From Natrialbaceae archaeon Tc-Br11_E2g14 (lineage in GTDB: Archaea > Halobacteriota > Halobacteria > Halobacteriales > Natrialbaceae), in the NCBI GenBank assembly GCA_001564275.1, contig LKND01000002.1, positions 23,456-87,455 on the forward strand: a DNA stretch of 64,000 bases. The letters run 5' to 3'. Shown one piece after another: positions 42,956-53,691 of this stretch. A program made the translations under genes and the position numbers. The notes beneath the pieces were generated by a model. That model did no database searches. It had not been told where the DNA came from and saw nothing but the letters and a program-made list of their open reading frames with translations. How positions within the stretch are numbered: position 1 is the first letter of the stretch; each line of letters opens with the position of its first letter.

Positions 42956-43037
42956 GTACGGGCTGCTGTCCCTTTTTAGCGGTGGTTGCCGACCCGGATC
43001 TGCGCAATCACCGTGCAGAGACGACAGCAGGCCGTCC
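42956..43037. repeat. Family B palindromic repeat, copy B4
   Basis: A diverged copy of about 82 bp. It keeps the left arm TACGG ... GCTGCTGT, the T tract, the loop start GACCCGG and the right arm GACAGCAG ... CCGT. The stem GCGGTGGTTGC pairs with GCAATCACCG, with one G-T wobble. Here the element lies upstream of a gene (phosphoesterase), not at a stop codon. Confidence 0.7.
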
Positions 43038-43161
43038 GAGGGTGTCGGATCCGTGTCGGTGTGGCCGACTGACCGCCAGCGGCGATTTGCACCAGATGCG
43101 ACTGGCCACAACCCTGAAGCCGAAAGCGCGTGATACGCAGCCAACAGTTCGCCCGAGGATC

Positions 43162-43872
43162 ATGAACGTGGACAATCCAGGCGCCGTGACGGCCCCTGCA
43201 AACGTGTTGTTCGTCCACCGGGGCCGCGGGACGCTACCGGGATGTGACGAACGGTGGCACGGAACACGGCCCATTGCCGAAATCAGAGTGTCCTACGCGG
43301 GAAGCGCGGCCCACTTCCAGCCTCGAGCGCGTTCGAATGGTGGCCCGGACAAGGTGGGCATCATCTCCGTTGGCGACGTCCTTCGGGGTGCGGACGTCGA
43401 CACCGCCCCGGACGACGACGCGTCCGTCGCCGTCGAAGCGGTCAACGATCCAACGAACCTCTCGACACTGGGCGTGCACATTAGCGAGTTCTGTGAACGG
43501 TGGGGTGACGACCACCACCTTCGGTGTCGTTTCGAGTCCCTTGATGTACTCCTTCGATACGCTGCACCGGAGACGGTCTTTCAGTTCTGTTATGTCCTCA
43601 CGAAACGGTTCACCGACGTCGGTGCCATCGCACACTTTCACTTCGATCCCGACGGTCACGAGGACCGTGTGACCGCGACGTTCGGCGCCATCTTCGACGA
43701 GGTGATCGTCACCGAGGCGATCAACGCCGACCGCGAGGAGGCGACCGACGACGACGTGGCGGCGGTTCTCTGCGAGTTCGATGGTGGTGGCCCCCACGAG
43801 TGGGCGAACGAGTTGCCGACGGTGTCTCAGGAGGCTACTGACGACGACCTCGCCCGATTGTTCGGCGAGTGA
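43162..43872 (+). CDS. DUF7504-like RecA-fold protein
   Basis: A 236-residue cytoplasmic protein. The pattern is a strand GIISVGDVLRG, then a region NLSTLGVHISEFCERW, FESLDVLLRYAAPETVFQFC and HFDPDGHEDR. This resembles haloarchaeal KaiC/RecA-like proteins without a Walker A motif (DUF7504). An acidic C-terminal tail follows. The start at ATG 43162 is tentative. Function is unknown. Confidence 0.65.
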   Translation: MNVDNPGAVTAPANVLFVHRGRGTLPGCDERWHGTRPIAEIRVSYAGSAAHFQPRARSNGGPDKVGIISVGDVLRGADVDTAPDDDASVAVEAVNDPTNLSTLGVHISEFCERWGDDHHLRCRFESLDVLLRYAAPETVFQFCYVLTKRFTDVGAIAHFHFDPDGHEDRVTATFGAIFDEVIVTEAINADREEATDDDVAAVLCEFDGGGPHEWANELPTVSQEATDDDLARLFGE

Positions 43873-44270
43873 TTTCGGGAACTTCCCTTTAAGTGGTTCT
43901 CGTCACAAGACGAAGATACGAGGCGCTTTTTCCGTGCGGTGGTGGGCAGACGACTACTGCTCGGTCGGCAGTATCCGAGTCGATACACGGCAACCATCCG
44001 CGTACTGGGACCCACCCTTGCCGGCTCACTCGAGTCGTTAGCCCGCGGTATCCTGACGTGTCCGCTCTCGTGGGTACCAGCCGCGCAGACGGTCTGCGGT
44101 GGCGTATTCCCGGTGATTGGCGACTCGGGACGGGAAATCATCGGTGAAAGATGGAAGGAAAGCGTACCGCTGGTGAATGTGTACCGACCCGGTCCCAACA
44201 GGAACCAATCGCCACCGACAGCACACCGATGACGACGAGACTAAGGGCGTGTGGTGTCTACGTTCGGCGA
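43873..44270. other. Intergenic region containing repeat B5
   Basis: About 400 bases before the AAA ATPase gene. It holds a diverged family B copy (44085-44180). A ctttaagtgg sequence at 43889-43898 could be a box A on the plus strand, but no gene begins where it points. I see no RNA gene. Confidence 0.5.
44085..44180. repeat. Family B palindromic repeat, copy B5 (diverged)
   Basis: CCGGTGATTGGCGACTCGGG at 44110-44129 matches the stem and loop start of B1, and AAATCATCGGTGAAAG matches its second arm imperfectly. The outer arms are only weakly recognisable. Degenerate copy. Confidence 0.5.
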
Positions 44271-45761
44271 ATGAGTACGCCGGCGCTCGAGATCGTAGAG
44301 TTTCTGCTGACGACTCGCGTGTATTCAAACGACCGGTCGCTCGACGAGAACGACCTCCCGCCGGCGATCCGCCGGGTGTACTGGACCGGTGGTGGCGGGG
44401 ATGGAACGGGCGACGAGGGTGGGGATAGTGACGACGGCGGATCGCAGGACCATGGCCACGGCCAGCCGAGCCAGAGTCAGGACCCCCCCGGTCGCCACCA
44501 CCGTGGCATCTCGCGTCCACTCACCGCAACGAACACCACCGCCAGGGACGCGACGAACGTCGATCGCCCGTGGAACGCCGTCAGCGACCTCATGTTCACC
44601 GAGCGTGATGACTTTACCGGCGCGATGTCGATCACCGACCCCGAACTCGCCGAACGGTGGTACCTCGAGCGCACCGACGAGGAGCGCCTCCACGAGAATC
44701 CGGCCCTCGCAAAATACGTCGCGACACGACAGGAGGCGGGGGATCTTCCCGTCGACCTCGACTTCGTGGTCGACTACGAGGCGGCACGCGAGCGGAACCG
44801 ACCGATCCAGGCCGACCGCGTCTGGATCGACGGGCTACTTGAGGAGTACTTCGCCGACGAGGACGAAGAGGAAATGTTGGACCTCGTCGAGGTCCGCTCA
44901 CCCGAAGAGATCGAACTTACGCTCGACGACCTGGTGTTGACCGCGGATCAGGAGGCCGAGATCGAAAAGATCGCGAAGGCGATCGAACACCGGGATTACC
45001 TGGCTCAGATCGGGCTCCGTGAGATCGGCAAACTCCTCTTCGTGGGACCACCGGGAACGGGGAAGACCTCCACGGCGAGAGCGCTGGCTCGCGACATGGA
45101 CCTCCCGTTCGTCGAGGTCAAACTCTCGATGATTACCAGCCAGTACCTCGGGGAAACGGCGAAAAACGTCGATAAGACCTTCGAGGTTGCCAAACGCCTC
45201 TCGCCCTGTATCCTGTTCATCGACGAGTTCGACTTCGTCGCCAAGACCCGCCGCAGCGACGAACACGCCGCGCTCAAGCGGGCGGTCAACACCCTGCTCA
45301 AGAGCATCGACAACGTCTCGCTGATTCAGGACGACGTGCTGTTGATCGGCGCGACGAACCACCCCGACCAGCTCGATGCCGCCGCCTGGCGACGGTTCGA
45401 CGAGATCGTCAACTTCCCCAAACCCGACACCGGAATGCGCGCGGACATCCTGCGGGTCATCACCCGTGCGATGGACATCGACGAGTTCGACCCCGCGGCC
45501 GTCGCCACCGCCACCGAGGGCATGACGGGGTCGGACCTCCGGATGGTCCTCCGGGAGGCTGTCCTCGAGGCCCTGACCGAAAATCGGACGGCACTCACCC
45601 AGGACGACCTCCTCGAGGCCGTGGCGGGCTTCGAGGAGCGGGACAACTTGAAGAACATGGACATGATCGACGGCGACCACGAGGCCCTCGTGGCCGGTGG
45701 CGATATTGGGGCGGCAAGCGATGGTGGGCACGGCCACGATCACGGCCACGAGCACGACTAG
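44271..45761 (+). CDS. AAA+ ATPase with His-rich C-terminus
   Basis: A 496-residue cytoplasmic ATPase. Residues 1-100 include a low-complexity Gly/Asp/Ser/Gln stretch (about 38-85). The AAA core (about 235-460) has Walker A GPPGTGKTS, Walker B CILFIDEFD, sensor 1 IGATNHP, arginine region WRRFDE and a C-terminal lid. The tail is GHGHDHGHEHD, a likely metal-binding end. It is related to the FtsH/CDC48-type class but has no protease domain. ATG 44271 is plausible; the N-terminus is uncertain. Confidence 0.85.
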   Translation: MSTPALEIVEFLLTTRVYSNDRSLDENDLPPAIRRVYWTGGGGDGTGDEGGDSDDGGSQDHGHGQPSQSQDPPGRHHRGISRPLTATNTTARDATNVDRPWNAVSDLMFTERDDFTGAMSITDPELAERWYLERTDEERLHENPALAKYVATRQEAGDLPVDLDFVVDYEAARERNRPIQADRVWIDGLLEEYFADEDEEEMLDLVEVRSPEEIELTLDDLVLTADQEAEIEKIAKAIEHRDYLAQIGLREIGKLLFVGPPGTGKTSTARALARDMDLPFVEVKLSMITSQYLGETAKNVDKTFEVAKRLSPCILFIDEFDFVAKTRRSDEHAALKRAVNTLLKSIDNVSLIQDDVLLIGATNHPDQLDAAAWRRFDEIVNFPKPDTGMRADILRVITRAMDIDEFDPAAVATATEGMTGSDLRMVLREAVLEALTENRTALTQDDLLEAVAGFEERDNLKNMDMIDGDHEALVAGGDIGAASDGGHGHDHGHEHD

Positions 45762-45823
45762 TCGCCTCCAGCACCCACCCGCTCAACGGACCACTTTTTA
45801 CTCGTCCCACCCACCTCCAGGGT

Positions 45824-46240
45824 ATGCCATCCGACCGGAACGTCTTCGGCGAGGACCTCGAGCCGTGTTCGCGGGATCCGATGACTGGCTACGTGCGCGA
45901 CGGTTGCTGTCGGCGCATCGAGGGCGACCGCGGCCGTCACGAGCTCTGCGCTGTGATGACCGAGGACTTTCTCAGCTTCTCGCGCGCACAGGGAAACGAC
46001 CTCGTGACGCCCCAGCCGGCCTTCGAGTTTCCCGGCCTCGAACCAGGCGACCGCTGGTGTCTCTGTCTCGGCCGGTGGATCGAAGCCCTCGAGGCTGACG
46101 TCGCGCCACCGGTGATCCTCGAGGCCACCCACGAGGCCGTCTTACGCGACGTCGACCCCGACGTCTTGCGCGAGCACGAGTACGACGGGGAACGCGAGAC
46201 GGCGGCGGATGACCCGGACGACGGAGGACCGAAGCCGTGA
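45824..46240 (+). CDS. DUF2237 family protein
   Basis: A 138-residue protein beginning MPSDRNVFGEDLEPCSRDPM, with the family segments GYVRDGCC, HELCAVMT, FLSFSRAQGNDL and DRWCLCLGRW and conserved Cys residues. The family is found in bacteria and haloarchaea with unknown function. It may form a unit with the following MBL gene 43 bases downstream. Confidence 0.88.
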   Translation: MPSDRNVFGEDLEPCSRDPMTGYVRDGCCRRIEGDRGRHELCAVMTEDFLSFSRAQGNDLVTPQPAFEFPGLEPGDRWCLCLGRWIEALEADVAPPVILEATHEAVLRDVDPDVLREHEYDGERETAADDPDDGGPKP

Positions 46241-46283
46241 GGGCCCGCGTCGATTGTCCCGCACGACCTGAGGTGAGGCCCGG

Positions 46284-47108
46284 ATGCACGTGACCCTGCT
46301 CGGAACCGGCGATACGACCGGGACGCCGACTGTCGGGTGTGACTGTGGTACCTGTGAGACCGCCCGTGAGCGCGGCATCGAGCGAACTCGGTTTTCCGTT
46401 CACGTCGAAAACGAACGCACGGGGGAATCGCTGTTGATCGACGCCAGTCCAGACTTTCGTTATCAGTTTCTCCGCGACGGGGTGGCGCTCCCTGACGCGG
46501 CGATCATCACCCACATCCACTTCGACCACCTCGACGGCCTGGGGAACGTTTTTCGACTCCTCGGTGACCTCGACGTCTACGCCGCCGACGAGACCGACCC
46601 CGAGACTGGCGAAAGCGTCGCCGAGACGGTCGCAAACGATTACGACTATCTTTCGGCGGTTACCGTCCGTCCACAGACGCCACTCGAGTCCTTCGAAGCC
46701 TGTGGGCTCGAGATCACGCTCGTCCCGGTGGTGCATCCGCCGCTGGTCTGTTACGGGCTCGCCATCGAGGACTCCGAAACGGGTGCGAAGCTCTCGATCA
46801 CTGGCGACACCTCCTATGACATTCCCCGTGACTCACGGGCGGTGCTGGCGAACCCGGATCTCCTGCTCGCCGAGGCCATCGTCCCCGCCCATCTCGCCGA
46901 CAGGCACCCGATCGGTGGCCGTCACCACGGCCCGGACGGCGTGGCCAGGACCTTCGGCACGAAACACATGACTCGCGAGGGGGCACTCGCCCTCGCCGGG
47001 GAACTCGAGGCCGAGCGGACCCGGCTGGTACACGTCGCCCACTTTTATCCCCCGGGGGAAGCGTTCGCGGAGCCGTTGGCTGTCGACGGTGAGCAGTACA
47101 CGTTGTGA
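46284..47108 (+). CDS. PhnP-like MBL-fold phosphodiesterase
   Basis: A 274-residue metallo-beta-lactamase-fold hydrolase. The N-terminus (MHVTLLGTGDTTGTPTVGCD) is followed by a Cys pair CDCGTC that binds structural zinc in PhnP. The active-site motif THIHFDHLDG and the later SITGDTSYD and HVAHFYPP complete the metal sites. PhnP acts on cyclic ribose phosphates; without a C-P lyase operon here the substrate is unknown. Confidence 0.9.
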   Translation: MHVTLLGTGDTTGTPTVGCDCGTCETARERGIERTRFSVHVENERTGESLLIDASPDFRYQFLRDGVALPDAAIITHIHFDHLDGLGNVFRLLGDLDVYAADETDPETGESVAETVANDYDYLSAVTVRPQTPLESFEACGLEITLVPVVHPPLVCYGLAIEDSETGAKLSITGDTSYDIPRDSRAVLANPDLLLAEAIVPAHLADRHPIGGRHHGPDGVARTFGTKHMTREGALALAGELEAERTRLVHVAHFYPPGEAFAEPLAVDGEQYTL

Positions 47109-47305
47109 CCCACGTCGACCAGGACCCCCAGCGACCACAGTCGAGGGAGACGTTCCTCGGCCGACTGGGTGTCGACCCGCAGTTTCGGGAGCCATGACGT
47201 TCCGGTTCGAAAACAGCGCTCCCGTGAGTCACATATACCGATCTGCTAGCCCCGGCTCTCGATGGCGCGAACCGTTCGAACCCACCCGTCCTGATGGTGC
47301 CTTAC

Positions 47306-47908
47306 TCACAGCTGTTCAATGCTGCCGTCGCTCGAGCGCTCGCGGAACACCTGTCCCTCGAACAGCGTGACGACGACGTCGTCGTCCTGCCAGGCGTTCG
47401 GTGGGAGCCCCGCCTTGCGACAGGTTCGGTCGAGATACTCACGCTCGCTCCAGTCGTTTTCGATGGGAATCGTCGGATAGAGCCAGCCTGAGTTCCCGCC
47501 GCCGTCGACGGCGACGCCGTGGGTGCCGAGTTCGAGGTCGGCGAGTGGATCGTCTGTCAAGAGCACGTTTCTGACGGTACAGACCGAGACGGTGAGGTTC
47601 GACAGTTCCGAGGGGGTGACCTCCGAGCCACACGAGTCCTCACTTGCAGCCTCGATGGCGGCGTCGACGATGACGTGACCGAGCTGTTCGCCCGAACGGT
47701 AGCCACCGGCACAACCCCGGAGGCTGCCTCGCCCGCGTGTCGACTCGAGGCGGACGAAGGCACCGGTGCGCTCGTAGAACGTTTCGCGCATGCTGCCTGG
47801 GTGTTCTCGTTGGCCATGCCGGACGAAAGATTCGACGGATTCACGCGCGAGTTCGACTGCCCGCGCCCCGTCTTCGTAAGAGAGGTCTGCGCCCTGTCGC
47901 TGGGACAT
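47306..47908 (-). CDS. AMMECR1 / TIGR00296 family protein
   Basis: A 200-residue protein with the conserved GSLRGCAGGY loop, followed by DAAIEAASED and the C-terminal LYPTIPIENDWSEREYLDRT. The family is universal in archaea and eukaryotes but without a proven biochemical role. A box A (ctttagagg on the minus strand near 47932) is 24-27 bases upstream of ATG 47908; the palindrome AAAGCGCTTT (47936-47945) overlaps it. Confidence 0.92.
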   Translation of the reverse strand: MSQRQGADLSYEDGARAVELARESVESFVRHGQREHPGSMRETFYERTGAFVRLESTRGRGSLRGCAGGYRSGEQLGHVIVDAAIEAASEDSCGSEVTPSELSNLTVSVCTVRNVLLTDDPLADLELGTHGVAVDGGGNSGWLYPTIPIENDWSEREYLDRTCRKAGLPPNAWQDDDVVVTLFEGQVFRERSSDGSIEQL

Positions 47909-48289
47909 ACGAGTATACAATGTGGTTGGGCCTCTAAAGCGCTTTCATTGGCGCGTTCTTGCTAGTAAATTCGTAATTTCAGTTGTTATTGCCTGGTTAC
48001 TCACAGGGAATCTTCACATACGGGGCCGACGCGTCACGCCGAGTCACCAGAATACCCGACACGGCATGCCGGGACAGCAGGGTGACCGACGCCACGCAGA
48101 GTCAGGGAAAGACTGCGCCTCGAGAAAGCGACGAAGTGCTCGATCACTCGAGTGCCTGCATCTCCCCCGAGTCCTGGCGAGCCCGTGGGTGTGACACGGT
48201 TGATTCGGTGCATCGTGTTTCGGTACCGACTATCGGCGCGATCACCCGCATGCGGTAGCGGTTTGTCGACGCGCCGCGTGGGTCATGGT
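47909..48289. promoter_or_regulatory. Divergent intergenic region AMMECR1 / SRAP
   Basis: About 381 bases without a gene. It contains the AMMECR1 box A, the 10-bp palindrome AAAGCGCTTT and an AT-rich patch (47966-48000). No family A or B repeat and no RNA gene is recognised. Confidence 0.5.
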
Positions 48290-49039
48290 ATGTGTGGACG
48301 GTACACCCTCTTTCTCGAGCAGGCGGCCCTCGAGCAGCGGTTCGACGCCTCGTTCCCGGCCGGGAATTGGTGGGCCCCGCGGTACAACATGGCTCCTGGA
48401 CAGGACCTTCCAGTGATCACGGACGCCGATCCTGACCGCTTCGACCGCCTCGAGTGGGGGTTGGTTCCCCACTGGGCGGACGACGACAGCGGCGGAGCGA
48501 TCAACGCCAGGGTCGAAACCGTCGCCGAGAAGCCGAGTTTCGCGCGGGCCTACGCTGCCGACGACGAAGCACGTGCGGTCGACGGCACGCGAACCGCGGG
48601 TCGGTGTCTGGTTCCCGCCAACGGATTTTACGAGTGGGTCGAGACCGACCGGGGGAGCCAGCCCTACCGCGTCGCCTTCGAGGACGATCGAGCGTTCGCG
48701 ATGGCCGGCCTCTGGGAGCGATGGGAACCCGACGACTCGACGACGCAGACCGGTCTCGACGCCTTCGGCGGCGGCTCGAGCGACGCCGAGGACGACCCGA
48801 ACGGTCCGCTCGAGACGTTCACCGTCTTGACGACCGAGCCGAACGATCTCGTCGGGGAGCTCCACCATCGAATGGCGGTGATCCTCGATCCGGATCAGGA
48901 ACGGGAGTGGTTGACGGCACCCGACCCAAGTGGGCTGCTGGAACCGTACCCAGGTGACGATTTCGAGGCCTATCCGGTCTCGACGGCGGTCAACTCGCCG
49001 GCGACTGACGACCCCTCACTGGTGGCCCCCCTCGAGTGA
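48290..49039 (+). CDS. SOS response-associated peptidase (SRAP; YedK/HMCES family)
   Basis: A 249-residue protein that protects abasic sites in single-stranded DNA by forming a thiazolidine link through Cys2 after removal of Met1. The start MCGRYTLF therefore fixes ATG 48290. Other active-site residues are Asn33 (RYNMAPGQ), Glu115 (NGFYEW) and His192 (LHHRMAV). An acidic insertion (about 148-172) is a halophilic addition. It is monocistronic. Confidence 0.95.
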   Translation: MCGRYTLFLEQAALEQRFDASFPAGNWWAPRYNMAPGQDLPVITDADPDRFDRLEWGLVPHWADDDSGGAINARVETVAEKPSFARAYAADDEARAVDGTRTAGRCLVPANGFYEWVETDRGSQPYRVAFEDDRAFAMAGLWERWEPDDSTTQTGLDAFGGGSSDAEDDPNGPLETFTVLTTEPNDLVGELHHRMAVILDPDQEREWLTAPDPSGLLEPYPGDDFEAYPVSTAVNSPATDDPSLVAPLE

Positions 49040-49113
49040 GCGAGGATATCAAACTCGAATGTGGTTCGGTGGAGGGGCCCGACGCCGACTACCGATGGCC
49101 ACCCTCTCACACG

Positions 49114-49123
49114 CATATAAAAG
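49114..49123 (+). promoter_or_regulatory. Strong distal TATA-like box upstream of the thermosome gene
   Basis: catataaaag is an excellent box A about 150 bases upstream of the proximal one (49261-49273). It would start a transcript near 49143 that runs into the thermosome gene with a leader of about 155 bases, or a short RNA. Function is inferred. Confidence 0.45.
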
Positions 49124-49260
49124 ACTGATTGTGCATCTCCCTCCCGGCGACCTGGCTGCGTTACTGTCTACCAATGACACACCTTGTTCGGACTGCTTGC
49201 TGGTGATTTCTCCACACCACTGGGCCAGTTGCCGACTGACGTTCGATGGGTCGCCAACGG

Positions 49261-49273
49261 TATATTTATATAG
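49261..49273 (+). promoter_or_regulatory. Proximal box A of the thermosome gene
   Basis: tatatttatatag is the most AT-rich box A in the window. Transcription would begin near 49292, downstream of ATG 49285, which argues for the next ATG (49300) as the start. Confidence 0.7.
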
Positions 49274-49299
49274 AAGGACAAACAATGATTCGTTTGTCT

Positions 49300-50964
<1,665 letters not shown>

Positions 50965-51214
50965 AAGCGGCGGCTTCACTTCCCCAAGAGGACCGAACGG
51001 GATCCTGATCGATTTTTTGCTGTCTACTGAACACAAATTGTGCCACTCCAGAGGACGGTAAACACGTCACGGACCGACCCTACGTCCCTGCTCTGTGGGG
51101 TCTCGAGCAACTCGAGGCCATCGTATGATGCGGTTTCTCCGGGTTGATCGCCCGTCGGTGGCCCCACTTACAGACGCACAAGACGAGTGCCTCGGGGCTT
51201 GACGCCGGGGCAGT
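50965..51214. other. Intergenic region without a gene
   Basis: About 250 bases after the thermosome gene. A T run (ttttttgctgt, 51012-51022) shortly after the stop codon may terminate transcription. Nothing else is recognised. Confidence 0.4.
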
Positions 51215-51844
51215 TCACTCGAGAAGCCCGACGTCACTCATCACGCGCTCGACAACTCCCGAGAGGTGTGCCTGGCCGAACGTGGCGACGAGGACGGCAC
51301 CGAGGGTGTTGAACATCATGTCTCGGACGGTGTCGTCGATTCCGTGCTGGGAGAGAGGCATGGCGATCCCCGTCCCGTCGGCCGCGAGATCGAGACCGAA
51401 CTCGAACAGTTCCCAGACGACACCGAAGGCCATCACGGTGATGACGATGAAGACGAACGCGAACCGCCTCGGGATCGAAATCTCATCGTGGTGGAGGTCA
51501 ACGGCTCGAGCGAACGTGTAGCCGATGGCCGCGACGACCGAAGCCGACATGGCGTGAGTGAGGTGATCCCACCAGCTGATCGCGCCGTAGAGACCAGCCG
51601 ACCCCATCGTGTGCAAGAAGACCGCGAGCGTGATCCAGAGGCCGAGCCACGGGTCCAGGGGCACCCTGTAGTTGCGCTCGAACAGGGCTGGCGCGAACGT
51701 GATCGCCAGCGCGAGCGACCCGTTGGTGATCGCTTTCGGCTCCGAAAAGGCAACTCCGTAGCCGATTATCCCCAGGAGAAGGGCCTGCATCCCCCGGGTC
51801 ATGTGGCGCTGGGTGCGGACCGACGGACGGGGCAGGAGTCTCAT
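51215..51844 (-). CDS. DUF2238/YjdF-like membrane protein
   Basis: A 209-residue membrane protein with about six helices. The segment AISWWDHLTHAMSASVVAAI and the acidic ELFEFGLDL resemble the YjdF/DUF2238 family, which has the WWDxLxH and ELxE signatures. The ATG overlaps the stop codon of the upstream gene by four bases (ATGA), so both are co-translated. Function is unknown. Confidence 0.8.
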   Translation of the reverse strand: MRLLPRPSVRTQRHMTRGMQALLLGIIGYGVAFSEPKAITNGSLALAITFAPALFERNYRVPLDPWLGLWITLAVFLHTMGSAGLYGAISWWDHLTHAMSASVVAAIGYTFARAVDLHHDEISIPRRFAFVFIVITVMAFGVVWELFEFGLDLAADGTGIAMPLSQHGIDDTVRDMMFNTLGAVLVATFGQAHLSGVVERVMSDVGLLE

Positions 51845-52497
51845 CGGCGGATCACCCGGCGAAGTCGCCGCCGGAGCCGTCGATCGCGGCGTCTGAAGTA
51901 GGCGTCGAAGGTGATGCCGGCGGCGAGGCCAGCGAGCGTGATCCAGCCGAACTCGACCATCAGGGTCGCGTTGGCCGTATCCTGTGAGACGCCGGGTTTG
52001 AGGATGAATTCCGTGCCCACGAGTCGATCCATGTTCCAGCGCACGACCGCCCAGGCAGCGCCCGAGGCCAGCGTCGTGAGGACGACGAAGAGGACGGCAA
52101 ACCAGTGGGTCACCCGGAGCGAGGTGAACATGTGGAGTTCGACGGTGATGAGCAGGGCCAGCCCGGCGACCGAAAAGTAGTAGCCGAAGGTCCCGAGTTC
52201 GCCGCCAAACAGCGCCCGCACGAGGATGGGAAGCAAGGCGACAACGAGTACCTCCCAGGGAAGCATCACCCGCCACTCCCGGTGGCTGACCGGCGGCAAG
52301 AGTACGACCGCCGCGGTGACCATCACGAACATGATCCATAGCCAGTCGAGGTCGACGACACTTTCGAGCAGCACCAGGCCGAGTGCCCCGACGAGGAACC
52401 ACGCGATGATGGCGTTCACACGGCTGCTTCGGAACAGTTGCTCGAGGAGGTCCTCGTGCTCCTCGCCCTGATAGACGTCACTGCCTGATTCTCCCAT
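51841..52497 (-). CDS. Multi-pass membrane protein, partner of the downstream YjdF-like protein
   Basis: A 218-residue protein. The N-terminal 30 residues are acidic and soluble (MGESGSDVYQGEEHEDLLEQ), then about six hydrophobic segments, and an Arg-rich cytoplasmic C-terminus (RRRDRRLRRRLRRVIRR). I do not recognise a family. The four-base overlap with the next gene suggests a two-component membrane complex. An AT-rich stretch near 52515-52530 upstream may be the promoter. Confidence 0.75.
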   Translation of the reverse strand: MGESGSDVYQGEEHEDLLEQLFRSSRVNAIIAWFLVGALGLVLLESVVDLDWLWIMFVMVTAAVVLLPPVSHREWRVMLPWEVLVVALLPILVRALFGGELGTFGYYFSVAGLALLITVELHMFTSLRVTHWFAVLFVVLTTLASGAAWAVVRWNMDRLVGTEFILKPGVSQDTANATLMVEFGWITLAGLAAGITFDAYFRRRDRRLRRRLRRVIRR

Positions 52498-52590
52498 TGG
52501 TGAGGAGATTATATCCCACCCAATTAAATCTGGCTGGCTCCCGGCACAACACTACTGACGGCCACTTGCTGCCACACTCTTGGCGATCGC

Positions 52591-53193
52591 TCACGCCCGA
52601 TACCGCTCGGGGACGTATCTCGAGAGCCAGTCGGGCGCGTACCCGAACACGACGGGTGCGAGGTCCGCGAGCCAGCGTCGAAGGCCGACGTAGACCATCC
52701 CGACGGCGATGGCCGCGGCGACGATCCCGCGAAAGACCCCCTCGAGAACGACGAGCAGTGGGAGCGCGAGTGCAATCAGTGCCAGCAGATCCCCGGGCGA
52801 CCCGTCGTAGGCGATCCAGCGTTTCGGTTTGCGCCACTGCCCACGGACGTGGTCGTAGACGGCCCGTTCGGAGGTTCCCTCCCACGGGCGCAACTCGAGG
52901 CCGCCGCCGTAACGGTCCATCCGACAGTGAACTGCGGCACCGGCGAGGAACGCGGCGGCCCCCACGGCGAGGAGGTGCTGGCTAACCAGGCCGATCCCGA
53001 CAGCCGGGATCGCCAGAAGCGTGTACACCGTTGGGTAGTGGAGCGTCCTCCGGTGGCCGGCGTACAGGTCGAGGTCGGGAACGATACTCCCGAGCACCGC
53101 TCCCCAGAGGGCACCTGGCGCGAGATCCGGCGCCAACACCACCAGCGGAGTGGCGAGTGCCAACCCGGTGACGGCGTGGGTGGGAAGCATCAT
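52591..53193 (-). CDS. Membrane-bound metal-dependent hydrolase (YdjM / DUF457 type)
   Basis: A 200-residue membrane protein beginning MMLPTHAVTGLALATPLVVL. THAVTG matches the family signature H-x(3)-G, and GSIVPDLDLY, AAVHCRMDRYGG and a later His-Tyr provide possible metal ligands. Members are membrane hydrolases of unknown substrate. ATG codons at 53193 and 53190 are both possible; an AT-rich box (tatatatt, minus strand near 53230) lies upstream. Confidence 0.85.
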   Translation of the reverse strand: MMLPTHAVTGLALATPLVVLAPDLAPGALWGAVLGSIVPDLDLYAGHRRTLHYPTVYTLLAIPAVGIGLVSQHLLAVGAAAFLAGAAVHCRMDRYGGGLELRPWEGTSERAVYDHVRGQWRKPKRWIAYDGSPGDLLALIALALPLLVVLEGVFRGIVAAAIAVGMVYVGLRRWLADLAPVVFGYAPDWLSRYVPERYRA

Positions 53194-53376
53194 GTGTGCG
53201 TGCACAGGATAGTTCCGTTCGGAATATATACGCTTCGCAGCGACCCTGCTAGCCGCCACCAACGGATCGTGGGGCGTCTGGCGGGGACTTCCTCGAACGC
53301 GTTGGACCCACTCGAGAGGCGGCATGGGGGTGTTGGCAAGCAGGCAATCTAAGTCCCAGGCCGTCGGACGGCGACC

Positions 53377-53517
53377 ATGACGTACCAGACTACCATCGGT
53401 TGGTCGGTGTTTTCCTCGGGAGTGGTGACGCTCTGTTTGATCGCCCTGCCGGGTGACTCACTCTGGTGGGGGCTTGCCTTGCTCGTCCTCGGTGGGGCGA
53501 TCCTGTACGCCCGGTAG
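53377..53517 (+). CDS. Small two-helix membrane protein
   Basis: A 46-residue protein (MTYQTTIGWSVFSSGVVTLC at the start) with two hydrophobic helices (about 8-22 and 29-44) separated by PGDS. It is short, but has a proper ATG, a plausible stop and typical haloarchaeal codon use. Function unknown. Confidence 0.55.
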   Translation: MTYQTTIGWSVFSSGVVTLCLIALPGDSLWWGLALLVLGGAILYAR

Positions 53518-53660
53518 CGTGGACCGTAGAGTGGCAGCCCCTGGCTCTTTCCGGACACCGACTGAAGTTGGCGATTACAGGTTGATCGGGACAACGATCA
53601 ACTCACTGCAGGCCACGGAAGACACCGGTCCCTTCGAACGCTTCGCCGTAACCACACACC

Positions 53661-53668
53661 ATTTACGG
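53661..53668 (+). promoter_or_regulatory. Box A of the ABC exporter gene
   Basis: atttacgg is centred 28 bases before GTG 53692 and supports that codon as a leaderless start. Confidence 0.55.
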
Positions 53669-53691
53669 TTCGAAACGGTATCGATCCGTCA

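Noticed and set aside
9411-44180. The palindromic repeats as a CRISPR array
   Set aside because: The copies are kilobases apart, are palindromic over their whole length, and have no spacers or cas genes.
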